Shown here: one piece after another, positions 51,514-61,100 of the stretch
Numbering within the stretch: the stretch's first letter is position 1
Layout of the letters: each line of letters opens with the position of its first letter
Origin: Allofournierella massiliensis
GTDB lineage: Bacteria; Bacillota; Clostridia; Oscillospirales; Ruminococcaceae
Assembly: GCF_021531255.1 (NCBI RefSeq)
Contig: NZ_JAFBIO010000002.1
Coordinates: forward strand, 62,001-126,000
Length of the DNA: 64,000 nt
Reading direction: 5' to 3'
Notes under the pieces: model-generated
The model's database searches: none
The model's input: only the letters and a program-made list of their open reading frames with translations
Told to the model about the DNA's origin: nothing
Position numbers and translations under genes: made by a program

Positions 51514-52754
51514 AAAAACAGCTTCGCGCCCTTTTCTGCGCCGCCCTGGTTCTGCTGCTGAGCCTGGGGGCCGCCCCGGCCGCCCTGGCTGAGGATCAGA
51601 TCCAGGTGACCGAGGATATCTCGGTGAGCGGTGATTATGACTGGAAGCGCTTTGAGGGCCAGGGGGTCACCCTGAACGTGTACAACTGGGGCCTGTATAT
51701 CTCCGACGGCTCGGAGGAAAGCGTGGATGTGATCAGCGCCTTTGAGAATCTCACCGGCATCAAGGTGAATTACACCACCTTTGATTCCAACGAGAGCCTG
51801 TATGCCAAGATCAAGTCCGGCGGGGTGAGCTATGACGTGATCGTGCCCTCCGACTATATGGTGGGCAAGATGATTGAGGAGGGGATGCTGGCCCCGCTGG
51901 ATTACAGCAATATCCCCAACGCCGCAGGCATCGGGGCGGAATACCTGGGCTGGCCCTTTGATGAGGAGAATACCTATAGTGTGCCCTATATGTGGGGCAC
52001 CACCGGCCTGATCTACAACACCACCATGGTGCAGGAGGCCCCGGATTCCTGGGCGGATATGTGGGATGTGCAGTATACCGGCAATGTGCTGATGTTCAAC
52101 AACAGCCGGGACGCCTACGCCGTGGCCGCCAAAAAGCTGGGCATGAGCCTGAACCCTGCCTCGGTGGAAGAGGTGGATCGGGTCATCGAGGAGCTGAAGG
52201 CCCAGAAAAGCGTGGTACAGGCCTATGTGATGGATGAGATCTTTGATAAGATGGAGGGCGGGGAGGCCGCCCTGGCCCCCTATTACGCGGGGGACGCCAT
52301 CACCATGATCCAGGATAACCCGGACCTTGCCTTTGTCTTCCCCAAAGAAGGTGTCAACTTTTTTGTGGACAGCCTCTGCATCCCGGCCAACTGCAAAAAC
52401 AAGGAAGCCGCCGAGATGTTCCTGAATTATATGTGCGAGCCGGATGTGGGCCTGGCCAATTGCGAGTTCATCGGTTATTCCACCCCCATCGGGAAGGTGT
52501 GGGAACGGCTGGACGATGAGCTGAAATACAGCGAGATCGCCTACCCCAGCCAGGAGGTGCTGGATAAGGCCGAGGCCTTTACCACCCTCAGCGCCCAGGT
52601 AAACAGCGCCCTGGATACGGCCTGGAGCGATATGAAGAGCTATGACGAGGGCGGCAGCGGCTGGATGGTGCTGGTCTTTTTGATCCTAGCCCTGGCCATT
52701 TCGGTCTTCAACATCTGGCGCCGGGTGCGCAAAAAACTGAGAAACGAATATTGA
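51510..52754 (+). CDS. potD: Polyamine-binding protein PotD with a C-terminal membrane anchor
   Basis: 414 residues. N-terminal signal (ALFCAALVLLLSLG) with a cleavable AxA site (ALAED) and no lipobox Cys at the cleavage point. The binding-protein body is PotD/PotF-like: LNVYNWGLYISDGSEE, YDVIVPSDYMVGKM, SVPYMWGTTGLIYNT, FPKEGVNFFVDSLCIP. After residue 385 comes WMVLVFLILALAISVFNIW and a basic tail RRVRKKLRNEY, a stop-transfer anchor. So the protein seems tethered by its C-terminus rather than by a lipid. GTG start at 51510, GTGA overlap. Confidence 0.88.
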   Translation: MKKQLRALFCAALVLLLSLGAAPAALAEDQIQVTEDISVSGDYDWKRFEGQGVTLNVYNWGLYISDGSEESVDVISAFENLTGIKVNYTTFDSNESLYAKIKSGGVSYDVIVPSDYMVGKMIEEGMLAPLDYSNIPNAAGIGAEYLGWPFDEENTYSVPYMWGTTGLIYNTTMVQEAPDSWADMWDVQYTGNVLMFNNSRDAYAVAAKKLGMSLNPASVEEVDRVIEELKAQKSVVQAYVMDEIFDKMEGGEAALAPYYAGDAITMIQDNPDLAFVFPKEGVNFFVDSLCIPANCKNKEAAEMFLNYMCEPDVGLANCEFIGYSTPIGKVWERLDDELKYSEIAYPSQEVLDKAEAFTTLSAQVNSALDTAWSDMKSYDEGGSGWMVLVFLILALAISVFNIWRRVRKKLRNEY

Positions 52755-52765
52755 GAGGCAGAACA

Positions 52766-53503
52766 GTGGAAATGACAGCGCAATACAGCGAAACTTTCCG
52801 GGCCTGCAGCTATGACGGAGATGTATACAACAACCTGCAGCCCGGCGCAATCCTGCGCTTTGCGCAGCAGATCGCCATTGATCAGTGTACCGAATTGGGC
52901 ATGGATACGGAATTTTATCAGAGGACCCATACCGCCTTCCTGATGGCCCGGCAGACCCTGGTCTTCCAGACGCCGGCACCTGCCCGGGGTGAGTATACCC
53001 TGGTCACCCATCCCAGCGGGATGAAGCGGGCGGCCTACCGCCGATATACCCGGGTGCTGAACTCGGAAGGGGAGCAGGTGGCCTGCCTGGACAGCGTCTG
53101 GATGCTGGTGGATACCGACACCAAGCGGATCCTGCGGCGTGAGCCGGAGGGCTACGGCGCCGTGCAGTGGCCCCAACAGGTGGAATACCCGGAGCTGGAC
53201 CTGAAGCTCACCAGAGCGGCGGAACTGGAAGATTGCGGGAAGCGCAGGGCCGGTTATACCCTTTGTGATGAAAACGGCCACCTGAACAATACCCGCTATG
53301 CGGATCTTTTCCTGGATGCCCTGCCCGCAGGGGCGTTAACCCCTTCCGGCGTGCGGCAGATCACCCTGTATTACCACCGGGAAACACCCCTGGGGCAGAG
53401 CTTTTCTTTGCGGCGGGGACAGGCAGAGCCCGGGGCCTGGTATCTGTGCGGAGAACGGGACGGGCTGTGCTGTGTGGAAGGGAACATCTGGCTCAACCCC
53501 TGA
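52766..53503 (+). CDS. Acyl-ACP thioesterase
   Basis: 245 residues, two hot-dog halves as in bacterial FatA/FatB-like enzymes. N-terminal half: DGDVYNNLQPGAILRFAQQI; the second half has CDENGHLNNTRYADLFLDAL, the catalytic Asn/His stretch (NGHLNNTRY). It releases fatty acids from ACP. GTG at 52766 sits seven bases after GAGAGG; an ATG at 52772 and a TTG at 52751 are alternatives. Follows potD closely, though no functional link to polyamines is known. Confidence 0.85.
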   Translation: MEMTAQYSETFRACSYDGDVYNNLQPGAILRFAQQIAIDQCTELGMDTEFYQRTHTAFLMARQTLVFQTPAPARGEYTLVTHPSGMKRAAYRRYTRVLNSEGEQVACLDSVWMLVDTDTKRILRREPEGYGAVQWPQQVEYPELDLKLTRAAELEDCGKRRAGYTLCDENGHLNNTRYADLFLDALPAGALTPSGVRQITLYYHRETPLGQSFSLRRGQAEPGAWYLCGERDGLCCVEGNIWLNP

Positions 53504-53534
53504 AATGGGCAAAACATAGAAATCAATGCGGCAG

Positions 53535-53563
53535 GGCCGCCCGGATTTTCGGGCGGCCTTTTT
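53535..53563 (+). terminator. Terminator after the thioesterase (end of pot operon)
   Basis: GGCCGCCCG/CGGGCGGCC, loop GATTTT, then TTTTT. Confidence 0.93.
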
Positions 53564-53612
53564 CGCAATTTGTTTCCAAATAAGAAAAATTTGCGAAAAG
53601 AGAAAAAACCTA

Positions 53613-53641
53613 TTGACAAGTGGTTTCAAATTGGTTACAAT
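53613..53641 (+). promoter_or_regulatory. Strong promoter in the thioesterase-guaB gap
   Basis: TTGACA (53613-53618), 17 bases, TACAAT (53636-53641). Confidence 0.8.
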
Positions 53642-53647
53642 TTAGTT

Positions 53648-53802
53648 GCAAGAAAGTTACAGATTCTTTTTCATGTGTTTCCCAACCGCCCAGGCGTTTT
53701 CCTCCTTACCGCGTTTTCCCGCGCGGGTTCGCCTTGGGTAAGATGCAAATTTCCCTTCAAACAAAAAGTCCTGTCGTCCCTCCGGCAGGGCTTTTTGTTT
53801 TG
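53648..53802 (+). ncRNA. Candidate small RNA of about 150 bases
   Basis: Bounded by the promoter at 53613 and by a terminator (AAAAAGTCCTG with CAGGGCTTTTT, 53763-53796). Inside, CCCAGGCG (53689-53696) pairs with CGCC(T)TGGG (53730-53738), enclosing CCGCG/CGCGG (53709-53713, 53722-53726). No convincing reading frame fills it and its ends do not pair as in 6S RNA. It could also be a guaB leader, but guaB has its own promoter at 53975. Confidence 0.5.
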
Positions 53803-53813
53803 CGCAGAGACAT

Positions 53814-54009
53814 GAGCTGGAGCCTGCCGCAGGGCAAGGAGGAGGGGGCACCAGTGGCCAAAAAGAGCGATAAACAAAGGAATATCCAGGCAAAGTCATA
53901 CTTATCCGCCATCGCTTTGTCAGTTTGCATCCTTTTTTCGACTTCCTGCGGCAAAAGTTTGTGTGGGGCGCATTTTGTATTCCCACCGAAAATATGGTAC
54001 TATAGATAA
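53814..54009 (+). CDS. Doubtful small ORF before guaB
   Basis: ATG at 53814, or better GTG at 53853 behind GGAGGAGG. From the GTG it gives about 50 residues: a basic start (AKKSDKQRNIQAKSYL), a hydrophobic stretch with a Cys (ALSVCILFSTSCGKS), then an unconvincing end. It overlaps the guaB promoter. Listed because the ribosome site is good. Confidence 0.2.
53975..54003 (+). promoter_or_regulatory. Promoter of guaB
   Basis: TTGTAT (53975-53980), 17 bases, TACTAT (53998-54003); an A-rich leader of about 80 bases follows. Confidence 0.75.
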
Positions 54010-54090
54010 AATAAAAAGAAAGCATAAAACAAGTAAGAAAAAAGGATTTTTTTGGCTCTCGGCTATCGAGAAGAACAGGAGAAAAGAGAT

Positions 54091-55593
54091 ATGGCGTACT
54101 ATTTTGAAGAACCCTCCCGTACTTTCGGCGAATATCTTTTGGTTCCGGGCTATTCCTCGTCCCAGTGCGTGCCGGACGCGGTCAGCCTCAAGACCCCTCT
54201 TGTGAAATATAAAAAAGGCCAGGAGGAATGCCCCCTGACCATGAACATCCCCATGATCAGCGCCATCATGCAGGCGGTCAGCGGCGAAAAGCTGGCCATT
54301 GCCCTGGCCAAGCAGGGCGGCATTTCCTTCATTTACGGCAGCCAGAGCATCGAGGACGAGGTTGCCATGGTAAGCCGGGTCAAGAGCTATAAGAAGGGTT
54401 TTGTCACCAGCGATTCCAACCTCTCGCCGGATGCTACCCTGGCCGATGTGCTGGCCCTGAAGGCCAAGACCGGCCATTCCACCGTGGCCATCACCCACGA
54501 CGGCACCGCCAACGGCCGGCTGCTGGGCATTGTGGCCAGCCGGGATTACCGGGTCAGCCGGATGAGCACCGATGTGAAGGTGAGCGAGTTCATGACCCCG
54601 CTGGAAAAGCTGGTCACCGCCCCCGCCACCACCACCCTCAAGGAAGCCAACGATATCATCTGGGATAACAAGATCAACTCTCTGCCCCTGCTGGACGAAG
54701 AGGGCAACCTGGTGTATATGGTTTTCCGCAAGGATTACGACAGCCACCACGAGAATGTGAACGAGCTGCTGGATGCGGGCAAGAGCTATGTGGTGGGCGC
54801 CGGCATCAATACCCGTGACTATGAAGAGCGGGTGCCTGCCCTGGTGGAAGCCGGGGTGGACGTGCTCTGCATCGACTCCTCCGAGGGCTTCAGCGAGTGG
54901 CAGAAGCGCACCCTCACCTGGATCCGTCAGAAATACGGCGATACCGTAAAGGTGGGCGCCGGCAACGTGGTGGACCGGGAGGGCTTCCGTTTCCTGGCCG
55001 AGGCCGGCGCTGACTTTGTGAAGGTGGGCATCGGCGGCGGTTCCATCTGCATCACCCGTGAGACCAAGGGCATCGGCCGCGGCCAGGCTACGGCCGTGAT
55101 CGAGGTGGCCAAGGCCCGGGATGAGTACTACAAGGAGACCGGCATCTATGTGCCCATCTGCTCCGACGGCGGTATCGTTCATGACTATCACATCACCCTG
55201 GCCCTGGCCATGGGCGCGGATTTCGTGATGCTGGGCCGTTATTTTGCCCGCTTTGACGAGAGCCCCACCAACAAGCTGCGCATCAACGGCAGCTATGTGA
55301 AGGAGTATTGGGGCGAGGGTTCCAACCGAGCCCGCAACTGGCAGCGGTACGACCTGGGCGGCGCCGCCAAGCTGAGCTTTGAGGAAGGCGTGGACAGCTA
55401 TGTGCCCTATGCCGGCAGCCTGGCTGACGGCGTGAACACCACCCTGTACAAGGTGCGCAGCACCATGTGCAACTGCGGCGCGCTCTCCATCCCCGAGCTG
55501 CAGGAGAAGGCCCGCCTGACCGTGGTTTCCTCCACCAGCATTGTGGAGGGCGGCAGCCACGACGTTATCCTGAAAAACAACCCCAACACCTAA
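54091..55593 (+). CDS. guaB: Inosine-5'-monophosphate dehydrogenase
   Basis: 500 residues; oxidises IMP to XMP with NAD, the committed step to GMP. The catalytic loop is [20 protein letters not shown] with the active Cys. Two CBS domains are inserted (about residues 105-225). [20 protein letters not shown] carries the phosphate-binding Asp-Gly-Gly. ATG at 54091 behind ACAGGAG. Single-gene unit. Its product pathway matches the pur genes further on and the purine permease/XDH locus. Confidence 0.94.
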   Translation: MAYYFEEPSRTFGEYLLVPGYSSSQCVPDAVSLKTPLVKYKKGQEECPLTMNIPMISAIMQAVSGEKLAIALAKQGGISFIYGSQSIEDEVAMVSRVKSYKKGFVTSDSNLSPDATLADVLALKAKTGHSTVAITHDGTANGRLLGIVASRDYRVSRMSTDVKVSEFMTPLEKLVTAPATTTLKEANDIIWDNKINSLPLLDEEGNLVYMVFRKDYDSHHENVNELLDAGKSYVVGAGINTRDYEERVPALVEAGVDVLCIDSSEGFSEWQKRTLTWIRQKYGDTVKVGAGNVVDREGFRFLAEAGADFVKVGIGGGSICITRETKGIGRGQATAVIEVAKARDEYYKETGIYVPICSDGGIVHDYHITLALAMGADFVMLGRYFARFDESPTNKLRINGSYVKEYWGEGSNRARNWQRYDLGGAAKLSFEEGVDSYVPYAGSLADGVNTTLYKVRSTMCNCGALSIPELQEKARLTVVSSTSIVEGGSHDVILKNNPNT

Positions 55594-55607
55594 AGAAAAC
55601 TCTCTAG

Positions 55608-55647
55608 AAAAAATGCCCCCGAAGCCTTACCCTTCAGGGGCATTTTT
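55608..55647 (+). terminator. Terminator after guaB
   Basis: AAAAATGCCCC/GGGGCATTTTT with a 17-base loop region. Confidence 0.9.
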
Positions 55648-55705
55648 GTGTAAGATGGAAAAGGTGGCGTAGCCTTTGAAAATCATCAGGAAAAGAGAAG
55701 CATAC

Positions 55706-57901
55706 ATGTTGACAAATACGCGAAAAAGGCCCACTGTCCTGCAGTTTCTGGCAGGATTCTGTCTGTTGTTGACCGCAGTCCTGTGGTTCTGGAATGTTCG
55801 CACAAAGGATGTGTACCGGTGTGAGCAGGTAAATGTGGGCTACGTGGACGATTACCTTTCCTCAGAGGACAAGAGCGAATTTGAGGGCAAAAAAATCGCA
55901 GAAGGGTTTGAGCTGACTGCGCTGCATCCTGGCCGTTATGACCTGGAGATCCCGTATGCCAGCACCAGCGATGAAAATTTCTATCAGATTGTGGATCAGC
56001 TGAATGATCGGGTCCTGGCAGAAGGAAAGTATCTGGCCGGCGGCACCGAAATTCACCAGCAGATCCAGCTCCAGCAGAGAACCCTCAGCGTGGTGGTGCG
56101 CAGTTATCTGGAGGAAGGAGAGCTGTATCTGGAGACCTGCCAGGTGGAAAGCGAGGGCGCGGTATACAGCGATTCCTTCTGGAGCCTTCTGATCCTGGTA
56201 GGGCTGTTGGGTTTGTGCGGATACGTGCTGCGCCGGTATCGGCAAAGGCGGCAGATAGAGGGTCTGATCCTGTTGGCGCTGGCTATAGGGGTAAGTCTGC
56301 CCCTGATGGGAGATTCTCTCCTGGCGGGCCATGACCTGAACTTTCATCTCAACCGCATCGACGGGCTGGCCACGGCTCTGTGCACCGGTCAGTTCCCGGC
56401 CCGGATCAATCCGAATTTCCTCTATGGGGCCGGATATCTAACCCCCATCATGTATCCGGAGCTGTTCCTGTATCCCTCCGGCCTGATGTGCGTATTGGGC
56501 GCTTCCACCATGCTTGCATATAAGGCGCTTTGCCTGGGAATTAACCTGGCTACCGCCTGGGTGGGCTACCACAGCATGAGGAATTTTTTAAGCGAGAGGG
56601 CTGCCCTGATCTTTGCGGCGCTGTATCTGCTCAATCCCTATCGGCTGTCCAATCTCTATATCCGCTGTGCCATCGGGGAAGTTCTGGCCATGATTTTTCT
56701 GCCCCTGGCCATGGTCGGACTCTGGAACCTGCTGCAGGGAAACCCAAAAACTGGTTTTTGGCAGGCCATTGCCGGTATCACCGGCGTATACCAATCCCAT
56801 GTGATTTCCACCTTGCTGCTCATTTTTTTTGGCGGCCTGTATGTGCTGGGCTGCCTGGTGGCGGAAAGGCAAATTTGGAAGCAGAAAGAACGTTGGATTG
56901 CGCTGATTGGTGCCGCGGTAGCGGTGATTGCCCTGAATTTGTGGACCATTCTGCCTTTTATGCGGTATCTAGGGTGGGACTTGGGCACAAGCCATGACAA
57001 GCCGGCGTTGAGCAAAACGGCTCTTGCTCCCTACAAAATCTTTGCCGATAGTTTCCAGGAGCTTTCTGTGACCTACAGCATCGGTCTGGTAACCTTGCTG
57101 GGGATGGCGATCTACCTGTTTTATCGGCTGGCCCAAAAGAAAAAAGCCGGCAGGGAGGATGTCTGCCTGGGATTCGGGCTTTTTGCTATCTTCCTGAGCA
57201 GCCAGCTGTTCCCCTGGGACTCGCTGCAGGCCGTGGAGTGGATCAATTTCCTGGCGGGGACCCTGCAATTTGCCTGGAGAAATCTGGGCATAGCCGCGCT
57301 GATGGGGACGGTGGTGACGGCGACCGCCATGGAATGGCTGATAGCGGACGGGAAACGGGGAATTGCCGGAGGAATGGCGCTTCTTTGCCTGATGTCTGGC
57401 TTTGGATTCTTGTCTGAGTATGTCGGAAAAACGCCGGTGGCAATGGCCAGCAAGTCGTCAAGATGGGATTTGTCCTATCTGGATCTGGGGCACTATGTCC
57501 TGTGGGAAGATGATTCCCAGGCAGTGAGCGACCGGTCAAAACAGGGCGTGGTATACGCCAGTGGAGATGCGCAGGTGACCTGGCACCAAAAATCCGGGGT
57601 CAATGTCACCTTTGCTTTTGAAAATCCAGATCCCTCGGAAGAGATCCTTTTTGAAGTTCCACTCTATTTCTATGATCTGCACCGTGCATTTCTGGAAGAT
57701 GGCACTGAGCTGGAGCTGACCACCGGCTACAATCACATGCTGTGCGTAAAGGTGCCGGCGGGAATCTCGCAGGGAGAGGTGGCGGTGCGCTTGGATGAGC
57801 CGCTGAGCTTCCGGGCTGCAGAGGGAATCAGTCTGCTGACGCTGGCGGGTTTGATCGGGCTGAGAAAGCGCCGGATCCGGCGGGCAGGGTTTGCACCTTG
57901 A
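55706..57901 (+). CDS. Large polytopic membrane protein, GT-C/YfhO-like
   Basis: 731 residues. One N-terminal helix (LQFLAGFCLLLTAVLWFW), an extracytoplasmic domain to about 160, then ten or more helices (170-590), a C-terminal extracellular beta-rich part and a last helix. MGDSLLAGHDLNFHLNRIDG in the first large loop, with acidic residues after a helix, resembles the GT-C glycosyltransferase active-site loop. YfhO-like lipid-linked sugar transfer is a guess. ATG at 55706; TTG at 55676 is an alternative start. Lower GC than neighbours. Confidence 0.7.
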   Translation: MLTNTRKRPTVLQFLAGFCLLLTAVLWFWNVRTKDVYRCEQVNVGYVDDYLSSEDKSEFEGKKIAEGFELTALHPGRYDLEIPYASTSDENFYQIVDQLNDRVLAEGKYLAGGTEIHQQIQLQQRTLSVVVRSYLEEGELYLETCQVESEGAVYSDSFWSLLILVGLLGLCGYVLRRYRQRRQIEGLILLALAIGVSLPLMGDSLLAGHDLNFHLNRIDGLATALCTGQFPARINPNFLYGAGYLTPIMYPELFLYPSGLMCVLGASTMLAYKALCLGINLATAWVGYHSMRNFLSERAALIFAALYLLNPYRLSNLYIRCAIGEVLAMIFLPLAMVGLWNLLQGNPKTGFWQAIAGITGVYQSHVISTLLLIFFGGLYVLGCLVAERQIWKQKERWIALIGAAVAVIALNLWTILPFMRYLGWDLGTSHDKPALSKTALAPYKIFADSFQELSVTYSIGLVTLLGMAIYLFYRLAQKKKAGREDVCLGFGLFAIFLSSQLFPWDSLQAVEWINFLAGTLQFAWRNLGIAALMGTVVTATAMEWLIADGKRGIAGGMALLCLMSGFGFLSEYVGKTPVAMASKSSRWDLSYLDLGHYVLWEDDSQAVSDRSKQGVVYASGDAQVTWHQKSGVNVTFAFENPDPSEEILFEVPLYFYDLHRAFLEDGTELELTTGYNHMLCVKVPAGISQGEVAVRLDEPLSFRAAEGISLLTLAGLIGLRKRRIRRAGFAP

Positions 57902-58042
57902 ACCATATGAGCGCCGGCCTGCGCGGGGCGATCGGGCCTTAAGAGAAGCCTTTTGTGCGGGCCGTTTTTCCCTTCCTGCTTGCCCCCAGGCCGAAGCGAT
58001 GGGGCCCGGTCCACCGCAGAACAGGAAAATTTTTGAAGAATC

Positions 58043-58082
58043 AAAACACCCCCTGATGCGAGGCCCGCATCAGGGGGTGTTT
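58043..58082. terminator. Bidirectional terminator between the membrane protein and purL
   Basis: A perfect stem AACACCCCCTGATGCG with its complement, five-base loop. The rest of 57902-58164 shows no gene. Confidence 0.92.
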
Positions 58083-58164
58083 GTTTGCTGCCGTTTCAGG
58101 AAAACCTCAAGATTTCAAGCAGCGTTTCTTTTTATGAGAGGGAAAAAGGCGGGAAGGCTGGTAA

Positions 58165-61100
58165 TCAAAGGGCAAAGTACCGCACGCCGCCCTCAAACAG
58201 GGGCTGATAGGTATCGCCGGGCACGTTCTTGTACAGGCCGTAGCCGCTGCGCTCGGTGTGGCCCATCTTGCCCAGGATCCGCCCGTCCGGGCTGGTGATG
58301 GCCTCGATAGCCAGCACACTGCCGTTGGGGTTGTAGGAAAGGTCCATGGTGGGGGTGCCGGTCAGATCTACATACTGGCTGGCGATCTGGCCCTTGGCCT
58401 TCAGCTCCTCCAGCAGCTGGGGAGAGGCCACAAAGCGGCCCTCGCCGTGGCTGATGGCGATGGTGTACTCGTCGCCCACCTCGCAGCGGCTGAACCAGGG
58501 GCTCAGGTTGGAGCAGACCTTGGTGCGCACCAGCTTGCTCTGGTGGCGGCCGATGGTGTTGAAGGTGAGGGTGGGGCAGGTTTCGTCCATGTCCCGGATA
58601 TCCCCGTAGGGCACCAGACCCAGCTTGACCAGGGCCTGGAAGCCGTTGCAGATGCCCAGCATCAGGCCGTCCCGATGCTGCAGCAGATCCCGCACCGCCT
58701 CGGTGACGGCGGGGGCACGGAAGAAAGCCGTGATGAACTTGGCGCTGCCGTCCGGCTCGTCGCCGCCGGAGAAACCACCGGGCAGCATGACGATCTGGCT
58801 GTTCTTGATCTCATCGCAGAGGGCCTGGCAGCTTTCGGCTACCGCAGCGGGGCTCAAGTTGTTGATGACCAGCACCTTCACATCCGCGCCGGCACGCTCA
58901 AAGGCATGGGCCGAATCGTATTCGCAGTTGGTGCCGGGGAAAACCGGGATGATGACCCGGGGCTTGGCCAGCCGCACGGCGGCGCCGGTGCGCTTGCCCT
59001 GGGTGTAGCGGATGGATTCCACCTCTTCGCCTTTGGCGCGATAAGGCATCACAGGCTCCAGCTTGGCTTCCCAGGCCTCCTGCAGCTGAGCCAGAGAAAG
59101 CTCCTCTTTGCCGGCCTTGAAGGTGTAGTCCACCGTGGTTTCGCCCAGCAGCTCGCCCGCCGAAGCGCCCTCGCCCAGTTCCAGCACAAAGCTGCCGTAG
59201 GCAGGGCGGAACAGCTCCTGCTCCACACCGGGGATCAGGCTCAGACCGATCCGGTTGCCCACGCACATCTTGAAGAGGGATTCGGCCAGGCAGCCATAGC
59301 CGGGGGTGGCCAGGCTCAGCACACGGCCCTCGGTGATCAGCCGCTCTACCTGCTTGTAAACCGCTTTCAGGCTGTCAGGCTCGGGCATCAGGCCGCCTTC
59401 CAGGTAGTTGGGCCGCAGCAGCACTACCTGGCTGCCGGGCTTTTTGAATTCAGGGCTGTGGACCTTGTCCACCGGGCCCACGGCGGTGGCAAAGCTCACC
59501 AGCGTGGGGGGCACGTCCAGGTCCTCAAAGCTGCCGGACATGCTGTCCTTGCCGCCGATGGCCGCAATGCCCAGATCGACCTGGGCTTTCAGGGCGCCCA
59601 GCAGGGCAGCCACAGGCTTGCCCCAGCGCTCGGGCGCGGAGCCCAGCCGTTCGAAGTATTCCTGGAAGGTGAGGTAGGCGTCCTCATAGCGGAAGCCGGC
59701 AGCCACCAGACGGCTGACGCTTTCCACCACTGCCAGGTAAGCACCCTCGTACTGATTCTTTTCCATCAGGTAGGGGTTGTAGCCCCAGGCCATGCCGCTG
59801 CAGGTGGTGGTCTCACCGTCCACCGGCAGCTTGGCAGCCATGGCCATGCTGGGGGTGAGCTGGTATTTGCCGCCGAAGGGCATCAGGACGGTGGCGGCCC
59901 CAATGGTGGAGTCGAACCGCTCGGAAAGGCCCTTTTTGGAGCAGACATTCAGGTCGCTCACCAGGGCAGTCATCTTTTCGGCCAGGGTGCTGCCGGGCCA
60001 GGCGGGCTGGTAGCTGCCGCCCTTTTCCACCCGGACGCTCACATGCTTGGGCGCGCCGTTGGAGGAGAGGAATTCCCGGCTGATATCCACGATGGTGGAG
60101 CCGTTCCAGACCATTTTCAGCCGCTTTTCCTCGGTGACGGTGGCCACAGGGGTGGCCTCCAGGTTTTCCTCATGGGCCAGGGCAATGAACTTGTCCACAT
60201 CCTCGGGGGCCAGGGCCACAGCCATCCGCTCCTGGCTCTCGCTGATGGCCAGTTCGGTGCCGTCCAGGCCGTCGTACTTCTTGGGCACCTGGTTCAGGTC
60301 GATATACAGGCCGTCCGCCAGCTCGCCGATGGCCACGCTCACGCCGCCTGCGCCAAAGTCGTTGCAGCGCTTGATCATCCGGCAGGCATCCTCCCGGCGG
60401 AAAAGCCGCTGCAGCTTGCGCTCGATGGGGGCGTTGCCCTTCTGCACCTCGGCGCCGCAGGTTTCCAGGCTTTCCAGCTTATGAGCCTTGCTGGAACCGG
60501 TGGCGCCGCCGATGCCGTCACGGCCGGTGCGCCCGCCCAGCAGGACAATCTTGTCGCCGGGGGCAGGTTCCTCCCGGCGCACATGGCTGGCCGGGGTGGC
60601 GCCCACCACGGCGCCGATCTCCATCCGCTTGGCTACATAGCCGGGATGGTAGAGCTCATCCACCTGGCCGGTGGCCAGGCCGATCTGGTTGCCGTAGCTG
60701 GAATAGCCGGCGGCAGCGGTGGTGACCAGTTTGCGCTGAGGCAGCTTGCCCTTCAGGGTCTGGCTTACCGGCACCAGGGGATCGCCCGCACCGGTGACCC
60801 GCATGGCCTGGTATACATAGCTCCGGCCAGAGAGGGGGTCCCGGATGGCACCGCCGATGCAGGTGGCCGCGCCGCCGAAGGGCTCGATCTCGGTGGGGTG
60901 GTTGTGGGTCTCGTTCTTGAACAGGAAAAGCCAGTCCTCCTCCTTGCCGTTTACATCACACTTGATTTTGACGGTGCAGGCGTTGATTTCCTCGCTCTCG
61001 TCCAGATTCTTCAGGATGCCCTTGGCCTTCAGGTACTTGCCGCCGATGGTGCCCATGTCCATCAGGCAGAGGGGCTTGGCCTCACGGCCCAGCTCCTTGC

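Noticed and set aside
53648-53802. 6S RNA identity for the candidate small RNA
   Set aside because: The 5' and 3' ends do not pair into the long closing stem of 6S RNA, and no central bubble is evident.
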